Source of the DNA: Coriaria nepalensis
Taxonomy: Eukaryota > Streptophyta > Magnoliopsida > Cucurbitales > Coriariaceae
Reading direction: 5' to 3'
Length of the DNA: 64,000 nucleotides
Assembly (NCBI GenBank): GCA_027186245.1
Contig: CP114495.1
Coordinates: 8,486,501-8,550,500, forward strand
Shown here: positions 33,997 through 45,020 of the stretch, piece after piece
How the letters are laid out: every line of letters starts with the position of its first letter
Position numbering within the stretch: the first letter of the stretch is position 1
Notes under the pieces: model-generated
What the model was told of the DNA's origin: nothing
Seen by the model: the letters and a program-made list of their open reading frames with translations, nothing else
The model's database searches: none
Program-made: the position numbers and the translations under genes

Positions 33997-35859
33997 ATGT
34001 TTCTACTAAAATTCCCAATTTATGTATCATATTAAAAAGTATTATAAATTTATTGCAAAGTGATGAGTAAAAGATAGAGAGAAAAAAGTGCTCAACGCAA
34101 GAAACATCTTTAGTGAAACTACTTTCTAAATGGTGTAAAATCATATTGCAATTACTATTTAGTGTATTAGATAAAACTTTTTTCTCTTAATCTTATGATC
34201 TTATTAAGTTTATGACTCGGCAGATGCAATGATATATGTAAAAACTAAGGTTTAGTTCAGCATTCATGTCTTTAGGGCAAGTCATTCTTTGATAGTTAGA
34301 AAAAATCATACAATCCAGATAATGGAGATTCTAATGCTACCGGAAATGCCGGTGGCGGTTTTTAGATCTTATGCCATAATGGAGCTCGTGAAATAATTAG
34401 TACTATGTTGTCCCTACGACTACTACACCTGACTAAGATATCAATATTATCAAATTGTACTATTGTTGTTAAAAGTAATCACAATAAATGATTTATTGAC
34501 ACAAACACTAAATTTATTAGAACTATAAGCGATTCTCCTTACCACTATTTTTCTTCTAAGTAGGCCTCTCTACCTCTAGTTGTTTCCGGTGACAACAAGG
34601 GTCGCGATGCTAATTGTGACACGATTTGATAATACATAACATGTGATTCATTTGTTGTGTGAGTTTGAAACATGTTCTTAACTTAAAAAATACATTGCCC
34701 GTTTTGATTTTTCCAAATAGAATGATCCGTCTTGTCTCGTTTATTTGGTCACCCGTCCCACACGGTTGGAGATGCCTATCCATGTAGGTAAACTATCTAG
34801 ATGTCGGTCACACTTACAATGAATATGGTACACTGATCACATTTAAGACCATGACTCATCTTAAGGAGGGAGAGAGAGAAAATAGAACATGCATTCTACA
34901 AAGAGAATCTTAATGAAAGATAGCTTTAGATGAGGAACTTATATTTTGTGTATCTAACAAAATCTTTGGCAGCTTCTATGGGATTGTTAGAGCTTCTGTC
35001 ATGGAGGCTCCACTGTCCTTCTCAAAGCACTTGGGTGTTTGTTAGGTGTTGCTGTTTTTTTCTGTCTTTGTTGGTGGGTCCCTTTGAAAAAGCTAAAGAG
35101 ATTGCTTTGCTCATTGCCATCCCACCAAAAAAAAAAAAAAAATTACAATCACTTGCTGACAATTGTTATTAGTGTTATTTGTTGTTATTAGTGTTATTTG
35201 AGTGTGAATTTCATGCTAAGGTTTTTTTCCCCCTAAAGTGGGGCCCAAAAGATGGGTCTAAAAAAGCTGCGGCCAGCAAGGTAGTGAGATCTTCGTATCG
35301 TCAAAAGACACAAACAAAGTAAGACGACGGAGCTTCGTGCCTGGGTTCTTACCTTATTTTAGAAATCCAACCATAATTTTCTAGAGAGAGAATCTCACAT
35401 TAGAAAATGGTAATGGGAAGTGAGAAATTAATGAGAGAGAGAGAGAAGAGAGATTGAGATTTCATGGGAGTCGGTCTAGAAAAAAAAGAGGAGTGGAGTA
35501 AGGATAGAAATGGGAGTGGAGCGAGGATTGGGGCTAGAAATGAGTGAGAAATGAATACAATTAATTCGAGATTTTTCACTTGGATTATAAATATGTTTTG
35601 AATTCCATTGCTCCTGATTCTCAGACAAGCAACTGGGGCTGAGAGAAATCCGATATCTTTCAGATACTTCTCTCTCTACACGCCCTCTCTCTCTCTCTCT
35701 CCTCCCTTCTGTGCGAGATTTTTGGGTAAATCCTCTTTTTCTTCACCTCCTCTGTTCTTTGAATTCTTCCTCTAGATTTTGTTACAAAAGAATCTAAAGA
35801 TCGCAACTGTTTTACTACTACGAGCTTGAGAAATAACAATCTGGGTCTTTCTTTAACCC
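33997..35859. other. Intergenic and TIE promoter region
   Basis: No gene seen from 34.0 to 35.2 kb; an A run of about 16 bases lies at 35126-35142. From about 35.3 kb purine- and CT-rich blocks (CTCTCTCTCTCTCC at 35689-35702) suggest the promoter and 5' UTR of the TIE/SPEAR gene. Confidence 0.45.
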
Positions 35860-35860
35860 C

Positions 35861-35984
35861 ATGTTTCTCATCTGGGTTTGAATCTAGATCAAGAATTGGT
35901 TAAGGAAAATCCATTTTTCAGTTTGTTTTCTGGGAAGAAAACGGCATTTTTTAGATGGGTAAAAGTGATGATGGAAATGGATAA
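35861..35984 (+). promoter_or_regulatory. Two short uORFs before the TIE/SPEAR start
   Basis: uORF1 is ATG 35861 to TGA 35881 (6 residues). uORF2 is ATG 35955 to TAA 35984 (9 residues), in another frame and overlapping the main ATG at 35968. Both would be met first by scanning ribosomes if the leader is not spliced out, suggesting translational dampening. Confidence 0.45.
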
Positions 35985-37796
35985 AGAAGAAGATCATCAA
36001 ATTCACACCCAGAAGAATAGTACTACAACTACTGCTAGTGGTGGAAGCTTTCAAATTGGCACAAACGTTACTCCTTCCAGATCTCCTTCTTATTCTAAAA
36101 AACCCAAGCAACAGAAAAAAAACCCACAGAGAGGATTGGGAGTTGCCCGACTTGAAAGGATTAGATTAGAAGGACAACAACATCATAAGACAGATTCACT
36201 CTTCTTGTCCCCTCCTCCGCCACCGGAGAAACAACAACAATCTTCTTCAGTTTCACCAAACAATAACAGTAAGTTCTCTTCATCCATTACTCCTGTAACA
36301 AAAATTCCAAATTTCCATCACCCAAAGCAATCTTGCTCTTCGATATCGGTCCCTTCTCTTCTCTCTCTGCCTGATCTCTCTTCGGCCGAGTTGATTTCTA
36401 GACCGGGTACTGTTTCATTTCCTGAAAATGGATGGCCTGGGATTAATAATGAACAATTAAGGCAAGGAGATGCTGTTCCTTCTTCTTATAATGCTCACAA
36501 GAACATGATTTCTATGTTCGATCCCGGATTGGCATTTCGGTCCAATTTCTGCTGGCCTTTTGAGTCGAACCTTATTCGGCCTCAAAGAATCGATCAGCAA
36601 TATCATTATTCCAACTCTCCTAGACAGGTAACAAATCTTTGCTTTTTTTGAAACTTTTATTATAATTTGCTTTAGATGATTATTTAGATTTGTGTTTTGA
36701 TGGATACGTTCTTAGGTCAATGTTTCGGTACCGAATTCGTCGCCGTCATCATCTGTATTGAACGTTCAGATGGAGCCCCCTTCAAACCAAAGTTATTATG
36801 GCAACTATATACATCTTTCTCCAGAGGAAGAAAAGGTATATTCACTCTCGGACTTTTACTTGATCGACCCACATGTTTGTTTAGGTCTACTTTCTTTTGA
36901 CTAGGGTATGGTGAAGCTTGATATCTTTGGTTAATTCTCTGTTCAATAGGGTAATGATTATATGCTTTATTTTTAAATCAAATCAATTAAAAAGCAAATG
37001 TCAATTGGTGAATAAATGTCAACTTTCCTTCGGGAAGTTCCTTTTTCTTTTTTTTTTTAAGAGTTTCATATTCCATGTTCTTAACATGATATGGTGTTGA
37101 AATGTAGTATAGATGGTTGGCATGAAGAGATCATATTCTTTCTCTCTACAAAACCCTCCTATCCCTTCTTTCAACTGCAAGTGCCCTTCCTCCGCTTCGA
37201 TGAGATTGGACGAGTCATCCTCTTCGCCCAATTTCATCCCTGCATTTAGCAATCCGAATTTCAGGTCTTAATCTTTTTGCCTTGTATAACTTTCTTATTT
37301 TTGTTCGTATATATATAAGGTATGTTCTTGGTTTTGTTCTAAGAACAATTTTGATATATGGTATTTTTTTTCTTTTGCGAATTTCAGAGAATTCCCATCT
37401 TGCTCAACTCCTACCTCAGCCCAGAATCTAAAGAAAAGCAACAAAGGAGATGGAGATTTTCTTTCACTAGCTCCACCCACGGCTAATTTTCAATCACTTC
37501 CTTTTCAGGTAACAAGCTCATTAAAATTTGGTTTTTATTTTTATTTTTTTTCCTTTTTCAGTAATAATATGAAGTATTAACGGGTTTTTTCCCTTCCAAT
37601 TAAATTTATTTAGGGAGAGATGGAAACCACGACTTCTCGGAATGGATCGCGGGGTCTGAATCAGCCTCAACAGTTCTACAACTTTTTACCAATAGCGAGG
37701 AAAAAACCGGCAAGTAGTAGCGAAGAAACCACAGATACTAAGAAACATAGTAATGATGATGTAGGAGAAATTGTTGATCTGAATTTGAAGTTGTAA
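35968..37796 (+). CDS. TIE1-like: TIE/SPEAR-type EAR-motif transcriptional repressor
   Basis: Nuclear adaptor of the SPOROCYTELESS-like family. In Arabidopsis, TIE1 and SPL bind CIN-TCP factors and recruit TOPLESS corepressors through a C-terminal EAR motif. Five coding exons: 35968-36627, 36716-36835, 37113-37264, 37388-37508 and 37614-37796, all joining in frame to 411 residues. The N-terminal SPL/TIE signature is at about 44-70 (KKPKQQKKNPQRGLGVARL, then ERIRLEG). The middle is Ser/Pro/Gln-rich. GMKRSYSFSLQNPP follows in exon 3, and the protein ends IVDLNLKL, an LxLxL-type EAR motif at 406-411. Start choice: the upstream open frame begins only with TTG, so ATG 35968 (MMEMDKEED) is the first usable start; ATGs at 35971 and 35977 are alternatives. 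It lies 7 kb downstream of the TCP4-like gene on the same strand. Confidence 0.92.
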
Positions 37797-38605
37797 ACAA
37801 AGGATGCCCTTGTCCCCCCATTGTTTTACCAATAGATTTTGAGTTCTAATGGCTTTGTTATAATATGTGACATGTTTTCTTGTTGTATTCTTCATTACAC
37901 TGAATTCTTGCTTTGCAATTTGTATCTATTTTGTTAAGGGGGGAAAAAAAAAAAATTCAGGGACTGAAACAACCAATCTTTTTGCATGTGAAATGGTGGG
38001 AACTGATTATAGCTTTTGTCTTGCTTGTTGTGTTTTGTTTTTATATTGATGATGTCTTCAAATCTTAGCTTTCATTATGAATGCATATGGGTGATGGAAG
38101 AAGTTGACCCCAGTACGGTACAGTAGAACACTAGGAGTTTTCTCTTTTCATTATCTATTTTCAAGGGGAAAAACAAAGTATGTCACAAGATGTTCTGTTT
38201 CATTAACATAATTCCAAGTTAAAAACAATCTACTTTGTAATGAGTAAGAGATTTGTTTTAAGCATGTGTTCGAGCCAGAATGCCGGAAACCAATCAGTAC
38301 ATATAAATTTGAAGCCGGAAAGCAAAAGGTAGAAAATCAGCGAAATAATAGGAATTGTAATAGTACAGATACAAGTATAGCTCACAATTCACAGACAAAA
38401 GAAGTTAACAATAGCGATTACCGGAAAGTAATCAGTAAGCTGGGACGAGAGGAAACCCTATTTTTAGTTTGTGAGCATACCTGAGTAGTGTACCGGGGGT
38501 TCGGGTCACATCAGAACTCCATAGTAAACTGATAAGATACTAAATGCAAGACTTTATTGCTCAAAATCCAGTTGAAGATCAATGAGTTAAAATGTAACGA
38601 AAACT
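37797..38605. other. Convergent 3' ends of TIE and NCL-A
   Basis: Contains the TIE 3' UTR and probably the 3' UTR of the minus-strand NCL-A gene. A frame at 38266-38484 (plus) lacks an ATG and shows no domain. No further gene. Confidence 0.5.
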
Positions 38606-41600
38606 CTAAGACCAACCAAGAATGTAGTCAAGAACATAAATAATCAAGAGAGACAAGGGGTAGAGAAGAAGAGCGACTATGGATGTCCACAGCGGAAACG
38701 TGGTCCGGAAGCTTGCAAAGACACCCATCAAAATGCAAACAATGAGAATTACAAGCACTTCAGCAGAAAAATCCCAAGTTAATCCTCTTATGTAAACAAT
38801 AGCCAAGAACACGGACAGGCATAGTAGATTGTTCATCGTTGCCGACCCGTAAAGCTGCTCCAATAAAATCTCGTTAGAGATTTTGGAGATTGTAAAGCAC
38901 TTGAAAAGCTATAAATGACTTCTAAAGTTAATAAGTTGTTTTCAAGCAATTAGGCAAACTAAGTCTAAACTTTTAGAAAATGAGGCAAAATATGCATACT
39001 ATATCTAGCAAATACCAATTCCACCAAAAAGATTAGCACTGACACTATGAAGAAAAACAAAGAAAACAAAGGAAGCAAACCTCAGAATATGTCAAAGAAG
39101 CAGTTTTACGTGTATTATGGCTAGCAAAGATAATGGCCGAGACTGCTTCGCTGGAGTTTGTAGCCAAAGGGAGTACAATAAACGAGATGAAGAAAGCAGG
39201 AATGCTTGTCGCATCCGAGAAATTATCAACTGCATCGACAAGTGGATCAGCAAATACTCCAGCAATAAGAGTTCCTAACAACAATAGTAATACCGCTTTT
39301 ACAGTGGTCGATTTTACATTCTCAATGCCATCAACAGCCTCGTCGCTCTGATACCCAACATCTAATAGATCGCGCTCCATCTTTGTTTGCTGTATAGGAA
39401 AGATGAAAATTGTATAAGCACTGTTGTCCTAGATATATGAAACTTACTCTTATGTAGTTTTTGAAATTACATTTTAACGTTATTCTTGGTAAGTTACCGA
39501 TTGTTTAAACTATTAGGGAACAAGCTCAATAATGCATAGTAGTCATTGAGAATGCTAACAATATCCTTCACGTGCAACCTTTTGAAAGTTCATAATGATT
39601 TGGGTTTTGCACGTGCAAGCAGATGATGATGAACAACCCCAACATGAAACATATAATATGCAAAGGTAACAAATACAGGAACTAGGGTGATTTCAACGGA
39701 AGACTTATATTCTAATACCATGTTTTAAGTTAACAATTTGTTCTAGAATTTCAGACTATTAGGAGTGGGAATCAAGAATGTTTTATAATTGAGAATGCTA
39801 ACAATTATCAACATGTTCTGAAAAGGTAAAAATCAACCGAACTTACTAGGTGCCAGTCATCAAAGATCTTGTGTGTGCTACTACGATTAGGACCACGAGC
39901 AGCAAGCTTAACTCGATTAAGCCATCTACTAATGCCTTCAACAAACTCTTCTTCATCGATATGAGAATCACCGGATATGTCGAAATCCCTCATAATCTTA
40001 TCCACAGCATAATCCTGATTCAGATCGATATCGTCAAAATGAATACCGACAATCAATGCTGTTAGTTCAGACCTCGAAAGGTATCCATCACCATTCACGT
40101 CAATTTTGGAGAAAAGACTGTAAAACATATGTGCAACCAAGAAAATTAATACATACTATTCATCAAAATTAGATGCAGAAGTAGAAACAATTAATAAATT
40201 ATTCTGAAAACTAACTTTCTGATTACTTTTCTGTCGGGTTCGCCACCTTCTGTGAGAAGTGTTCCGAGTGCATTCTGTTTGAAATATTTCAAGAGTCCTA
40301 TTATAACATGTCTGTGCTCCACATAGGCAATTTTTCTCTTCTGGATCCATGGCTGAAGTATCTGCACAATTTTGCTTCCCATCTTTCAATCACACTTTCT
40401 TGTATCTAGAGGGAAACATAAATGAAGTATAAGAAGAAGAGGAAGACAAACCTGATAAACACAATAACTGATCAATAGTAAGATGGAGACTATGAGGGCA
40501 ATCAAGACTGCCAAGTGCCTCCCGGATGTCGAACCGAGAGCTTGAGGTATTTGAACTACTAAGAATGGGATGGTCGATATGACTAAAATCCTTGCAGCAT
40601 AGCTAGTCCAAATATCAGTGCTAACTCCAGACTCTGTAAAAGACGAAGAGTATTAGCCTTCTTTTTTTTTGTCACACTGTTGAATTACTACTCATCTCAA
40701 AAACTTTTTAGCGGTTAGATAATTATCCGACATTGTATTATTGTATATCAATCAAATATAACACCATTACAGTTCGTCTAAAATTTTGAGCTCTTATTGG
40801 CTTTTGACACCAGGTATACATAAAAACATTTCTCGAAACATAAACTTTTTTGGTGCATATCCAAAGATTGTTTGACTGTTGTGAAGTTGATATACGTACC
40901 GGTTAAGCTAAATCCTTTTGTATTTTGTGCATCGATTGCAATTGAATCCTTAAGATCACACTTGCCAACAATAATACATGCACCCCAGATTACGGTAAGA
41001 AGCATAACGGTCGAGCCGGCTAGTAAGCCCATCCCGACTGAAACCTGGCTCTGAGCAGTTTCGGTGCTTCCAGAAAGACCAGATACTGTTAGAAGAAGGT
41101 GGACATAATGAATTAATTTAGTCTGGACGAAGCTATTAATCTATCCAATTGAAAACATCAGTTAAGATAGCATAGAACAGTGTAAGTAATAAACAGAGAA
41201 AGACATGATGACATGTTGGCGTTCAAATTAATCATGCTCACTTAAAAGGTTCAGAACTAAGTAACATATCAAATATCAAACCCGTCGATTAAACGGGACT
41301 AGTTAGCTCTAATCTTCCTCTAATCAAGTGAATTAAAAGTGCCGAAAAGAGTGCAATTACATTATTTTAAAGAAGGAAAAGAAAAAGCACTCTCAATATG
41401 AAAGATGTAGACAATGGATTCTTTCGCACTAATAGAATAAAGATGCAGCAAAAGCACTTCAATATGAGTGAAAAATGGATTCTTTCACACTACTGTGCTT
41501 TGTCAATCACTAACACTTAAGGTCCTGCCTCTTATATATATGTATATTCAAGTACAAAAGGGGTTGTGGTCCACCCCTCCACGTGGGCTAATTTAAGCCA

Positions 41601-42227
41601 AATTGTTACCTATCTATCCTCTTATAGAATACACTAATCACTAATCCTCTACACCACAAAGCAAACCACAGAAAGATACTCAACAAACAACCATTTTCTC
41701 ACCAACTAAACAGAGGAGAAAAGTTTCACAAACTGGCAAGAAACTCAGAAACACATAAAAAATAAAATGTCAAAATTAACAGAAGATAAGTTGTTTCAGT
41801 CTATCCAAGAATTTCTCGAAAAGAAAGAGCGTACGTACGTACCGAGAATGAGCATTGCATCAGGAAGAGCACCAAGCACGGGAAGAAACAAACCGCCGAT
41901 AACACCGGGACCCAAAATCTCGAGCAAAAGCTCGCTCCCATTTGACAAATACTTAGCCGCTATGAACATAAGTAATCCATAGACGGCGATTAAGAACAAG
42001 TTTCCAAGCGCGGTGGAAGTGCAGGGAAGGAACCCGTACGTCTCGTCGCATGTGGAATTATTGGAGGCGGAAAAACGGTAATGACTGAGATACGGGCTGA
42101 TTTGTTGGTACTTGGAAGTGCCATCTGCGAGGAGATTTGAAGGTTTGGAAATGAGGCGAGTGCCGTGAGTTTGGCCACATAGTATAATTAGGAGGAGGAA
42201 GAAGAGTGGTAGTTTAGAATTAGACAT
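38606..42227 (-). CDS. NCL: NCL-type Na+/Ca2+ exchanger with two EF-hands (copy A)
   Basis: Membrane cation/Ca2+ exchanger of the CaCA superfamily. Arabidopsis NCL binds Ca2+ and affects Ca2+ homeostasis under salt stress. Seven minus-strand exons: 42227-41843, 41085-40900, 40633-40452, 40361-40216, 40117-39847, 39389-39081 and 38854-38606, giving 575 residues (AtNCL is about 585). Order: signal peptide (about 1-22); conserved CDETYGFLPC; first exchanger half with alpha-1 region GGLFLPVLGALPDAMLILG (111-129) and LLAGSTVMLLTVIWG; linker; EF-hands at 306-317 (DVNGDGYLSRSE) and 346-357 (DISGDSHIDEEE), both with acidic ligands in place; second half with alpha-2 region LPLATNSSEAVSAI (463-476); and hydrophobic tail LDYILGWS. 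Motifs are intact, so it is the reference copy of the array. All introns look GT-AG. Confidence 0.93.
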
Positions 42228-45020
42228 CGTAGAGAGAAAGAAAGAGAGAGAGTCTTCACCGTTTTGTGAAGTTTTAGGAATGAATTCTTATGAGGGACTA
42301 AGGAGTTGACTTTCTACGGTTTTGTCTGTTATTTGGAGAGCCTTATCCGGGAGCTAAGAAGTAGACTTCACGTCTAGAATCTTTTGGTCTATTTTATTTA
42401 TTTATTTATTATTATTATTATTATTATTTATTTCGTTTTTTTCACATCTTGAGTTTACTAAAGTGCTTAATTGGACCAAGTTGAGAACAAAAAAAAATAG
42501 TAAGGGAAACGATAAATTGGAGGTAACGACTTTTTAGTGAATTATTCTTAAATATCATAATAAAACATTTGGAAAAAGAAAAAAATATTTATTAAAAAAA
42601 AAAAAAAAAAAAAAGAGGTGAGCTACTATACATGTTTTCTTTCCAATAAGAAAGAGGGTGAAAAGTACAATGAAAAAAAAAAAGATAAAGTAATTATAAA
42701 TAGAGACACAAAAGTAATAAAATAGGAAGGATAATATTTTAAAAAAAAAGGTAAATTATTTGTGTATATCTCTTTTAAGTTTATTTCTTTTGTAAAGTAA
42801 GTATAAATGTGTTAATAATTAATATTAAGTATAATATTCAACCATTCCTAATAAATTAAAAAAAATTATACTCTTTAATTCGTATATAAAAAAAGATAAA
42901 TGTAAAATTAAGATATACTTCTAAATTTTGAAATAATTATCATAAATAAATTTAATTTTCATAAATCATAACTATAATCATGAACATCGTTACACAACAA
43001 TTTGAAACTTTAATTCCATGTAAAAGAATTTAAAATTAAAAAATTAGCTTAGATTATTTTTATATTTTTAACACATTTCATGATTTTAAATCAAATTTTC
43101 ATCACTTTCACGCCATATCTACTAACCTCTTAGTTACAACCACCATTTATTATTGTCTTTGAAAATATTTTAAAATTTTAAAATTTTATATTCATTTTAA
43201 AACTATTATTATTATTATTATTTTTTTACAATTTCAATCTCTTTTTATTTATTTTATATTTCTCCACTAAATGCAAATACAACCTCCTCAATCCTCGGCT
43301 ACCAAAATTAAGGGTTGAGTTTTCCCACCCTCCATTGCCACCATTCTTCTGTATCGGAAAATATCTCTTTGATTTTGATGCCTAGTAATATTTGAAATTT
43401 TTACACAATCTTTAAGATCAATTTAAATTAATTTAAATTTTTTATTTATCAAATAAGGAATTTCAAAATATTTCGACAGTAATGGTTGGTAGTAATGGTG
43501 GTAAAGAAGTTGGTGGAAGTGACGACGAAAGATGTAGAATTAAAATTTTTATTTTAAATAATAAAATTGATTAAAAAATAAAAAATGAAATTTTTACGTG
43601 GAATCAAAATTCATTATTATTAATGTTTCAAAATAAGATATTTATTATAATTGTAAAAATTTAGACTATTTATTATAATTATATTAAATTTTGGAATTTT
43701 ATTTTAATTTCCCCTAAAGATAAAAGAAATTACTCATGGCGCCCTTGATATTTATAGATATTACAAGCATAAACTCCTTAAGATTTTAAGAATTTCAATT
43801 CGTTCCTATCAGATATGCCTTATGTTACAAGTAAGTTCAAAAGACTATTTCCCTCTCTTGGAGCTACCCGTCTACTCTTATGGATTTGGTAATGGAGATT
43901 CCTCCTCTTTCTCTTTCTCTTTCTCTTTCTCTTTTATGTTTTACTTTTTATTTTGGGTCCAAAAAGAAATATGTGTTGATTAAGTGCAAGGCTACGATGT
44001 GGAGAAATACTTAACTTCGTTTACAAAACATGATGAAGGTCTACACTTTGTACCTCATCAAAAGGATCCGATAAGCTAAATGTGTGGTCACAGCTGAGTC
44101 TATGAGGATGGATAGCAAATGGGTGGGTGTGTGTGTGTGTTTTTTTTTTCACTTTCCAAATTTTATGACTAGTATTTTCATTTTAAACACTTTCAAAGAG
44201 TTATTTAGGTACACAAAATAAAGACAAAATTGAGGTTAGACTTTTAAAAAGATTATAGATATTAGTCGTTCTTTTAAGACTTTTCGAGTATAAATTTTAG
44301 AGATGAACAAATGATTAACTGATTGATTGACTACTTTTTAATCGATTAAACGTTTGAAATGATACGGTTAGTTAACCGACTAGTCAAAAAACTTGATTAA
44401 TTATATGATCGGTACATAACTGGTCGGATAACAATTAACCACTTTTTTTTAGTTATTATTATCTTAGTGTATGATTGAATTTATTATTAATTAATATGAT
44501 GCGTTTATTACTGCTAGTATATGATTTGAGTTTTAAATAATGTAAAGTGTTTGGAAAATTAATATATTATTTAAAATTATAAATTGTGAAGGGATTAAGT
44601 TTTAACTAGTTTGTTTCTAGATAAAATTATGTTATTTTGTGATATTTTAACAATTAAAATCATGTGGTTATTGTTAGTTAAGGGTTTTGAAATTTTTTTT
44701 TTTCTAACATTTTTAATGATATCATTTTCTTTAATGTTGGATTTTCGGTTAACTGATAGAGCGGTTAACCACATTTTTGTGGAATTTTCGATTAACCGAT
44801 AGAGCGGTTAACCGCATTTTTTTGACCGGTCAGTTAACATACTGATTTATTTTTTGAAACAATTTTAACCAACTGCTTTTAGATTTTTTCAATCGATTAA
44901 TGGTTGGAACAGGCACTTAATTTGCTCATCCCTAATAAATTTTACATGTGAAATAGTTTTAGGGGCCAAAAATTAATGAGAAGTATTCTGGTGCTTTCAA
45001 TTTAGATATACACACAACTC
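42228..45020. other. Intergenic between NCL-A and NCL-B
   Basis: NCL-A promoter (minus strand) to about 42.4 kb, with TTA/TTTA microsatellites at 42396-42432. After that, AT-rich DNA without genes, an A run near 42595-42614, a CTTTCT repeat near 43906-43935, a GT repeat near 44127-44140, and one complete hAT-type element (44298-44934). Confidence 0.55.
44298..44934. mobile_element. Non-autonomous hAT-type element with perfect target duplication
   Basis: A 637 bp element flanked by a perfect 8 bp duplication, ATAAATTT, at 44290-44297 and 44935-44942. The ends are imperfect inverted repeats: left TAGAGATGAACAAATGATTAA, right (reverse complement) TAGGGATGAGCAAATTAAG. The 8 bp duplication and the TAGRGATGARCAAA terminus point to the hAT superfamily. 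The interior is rich in short inverted and direct repeats of GGTTAACCG and GACTAGTC-like words, as in hAT subterminal regions. No transposase frame, so it depends on an autonomous relative. Confidence 0.85.

Noticed and set aside
38266..38484. 72-codon plus-strand frame between TIE and NCL-A
   Set aside because: No ATG start and Asn/Lys/Ser-rich composition; more likely 3' UTR of either neighbour.
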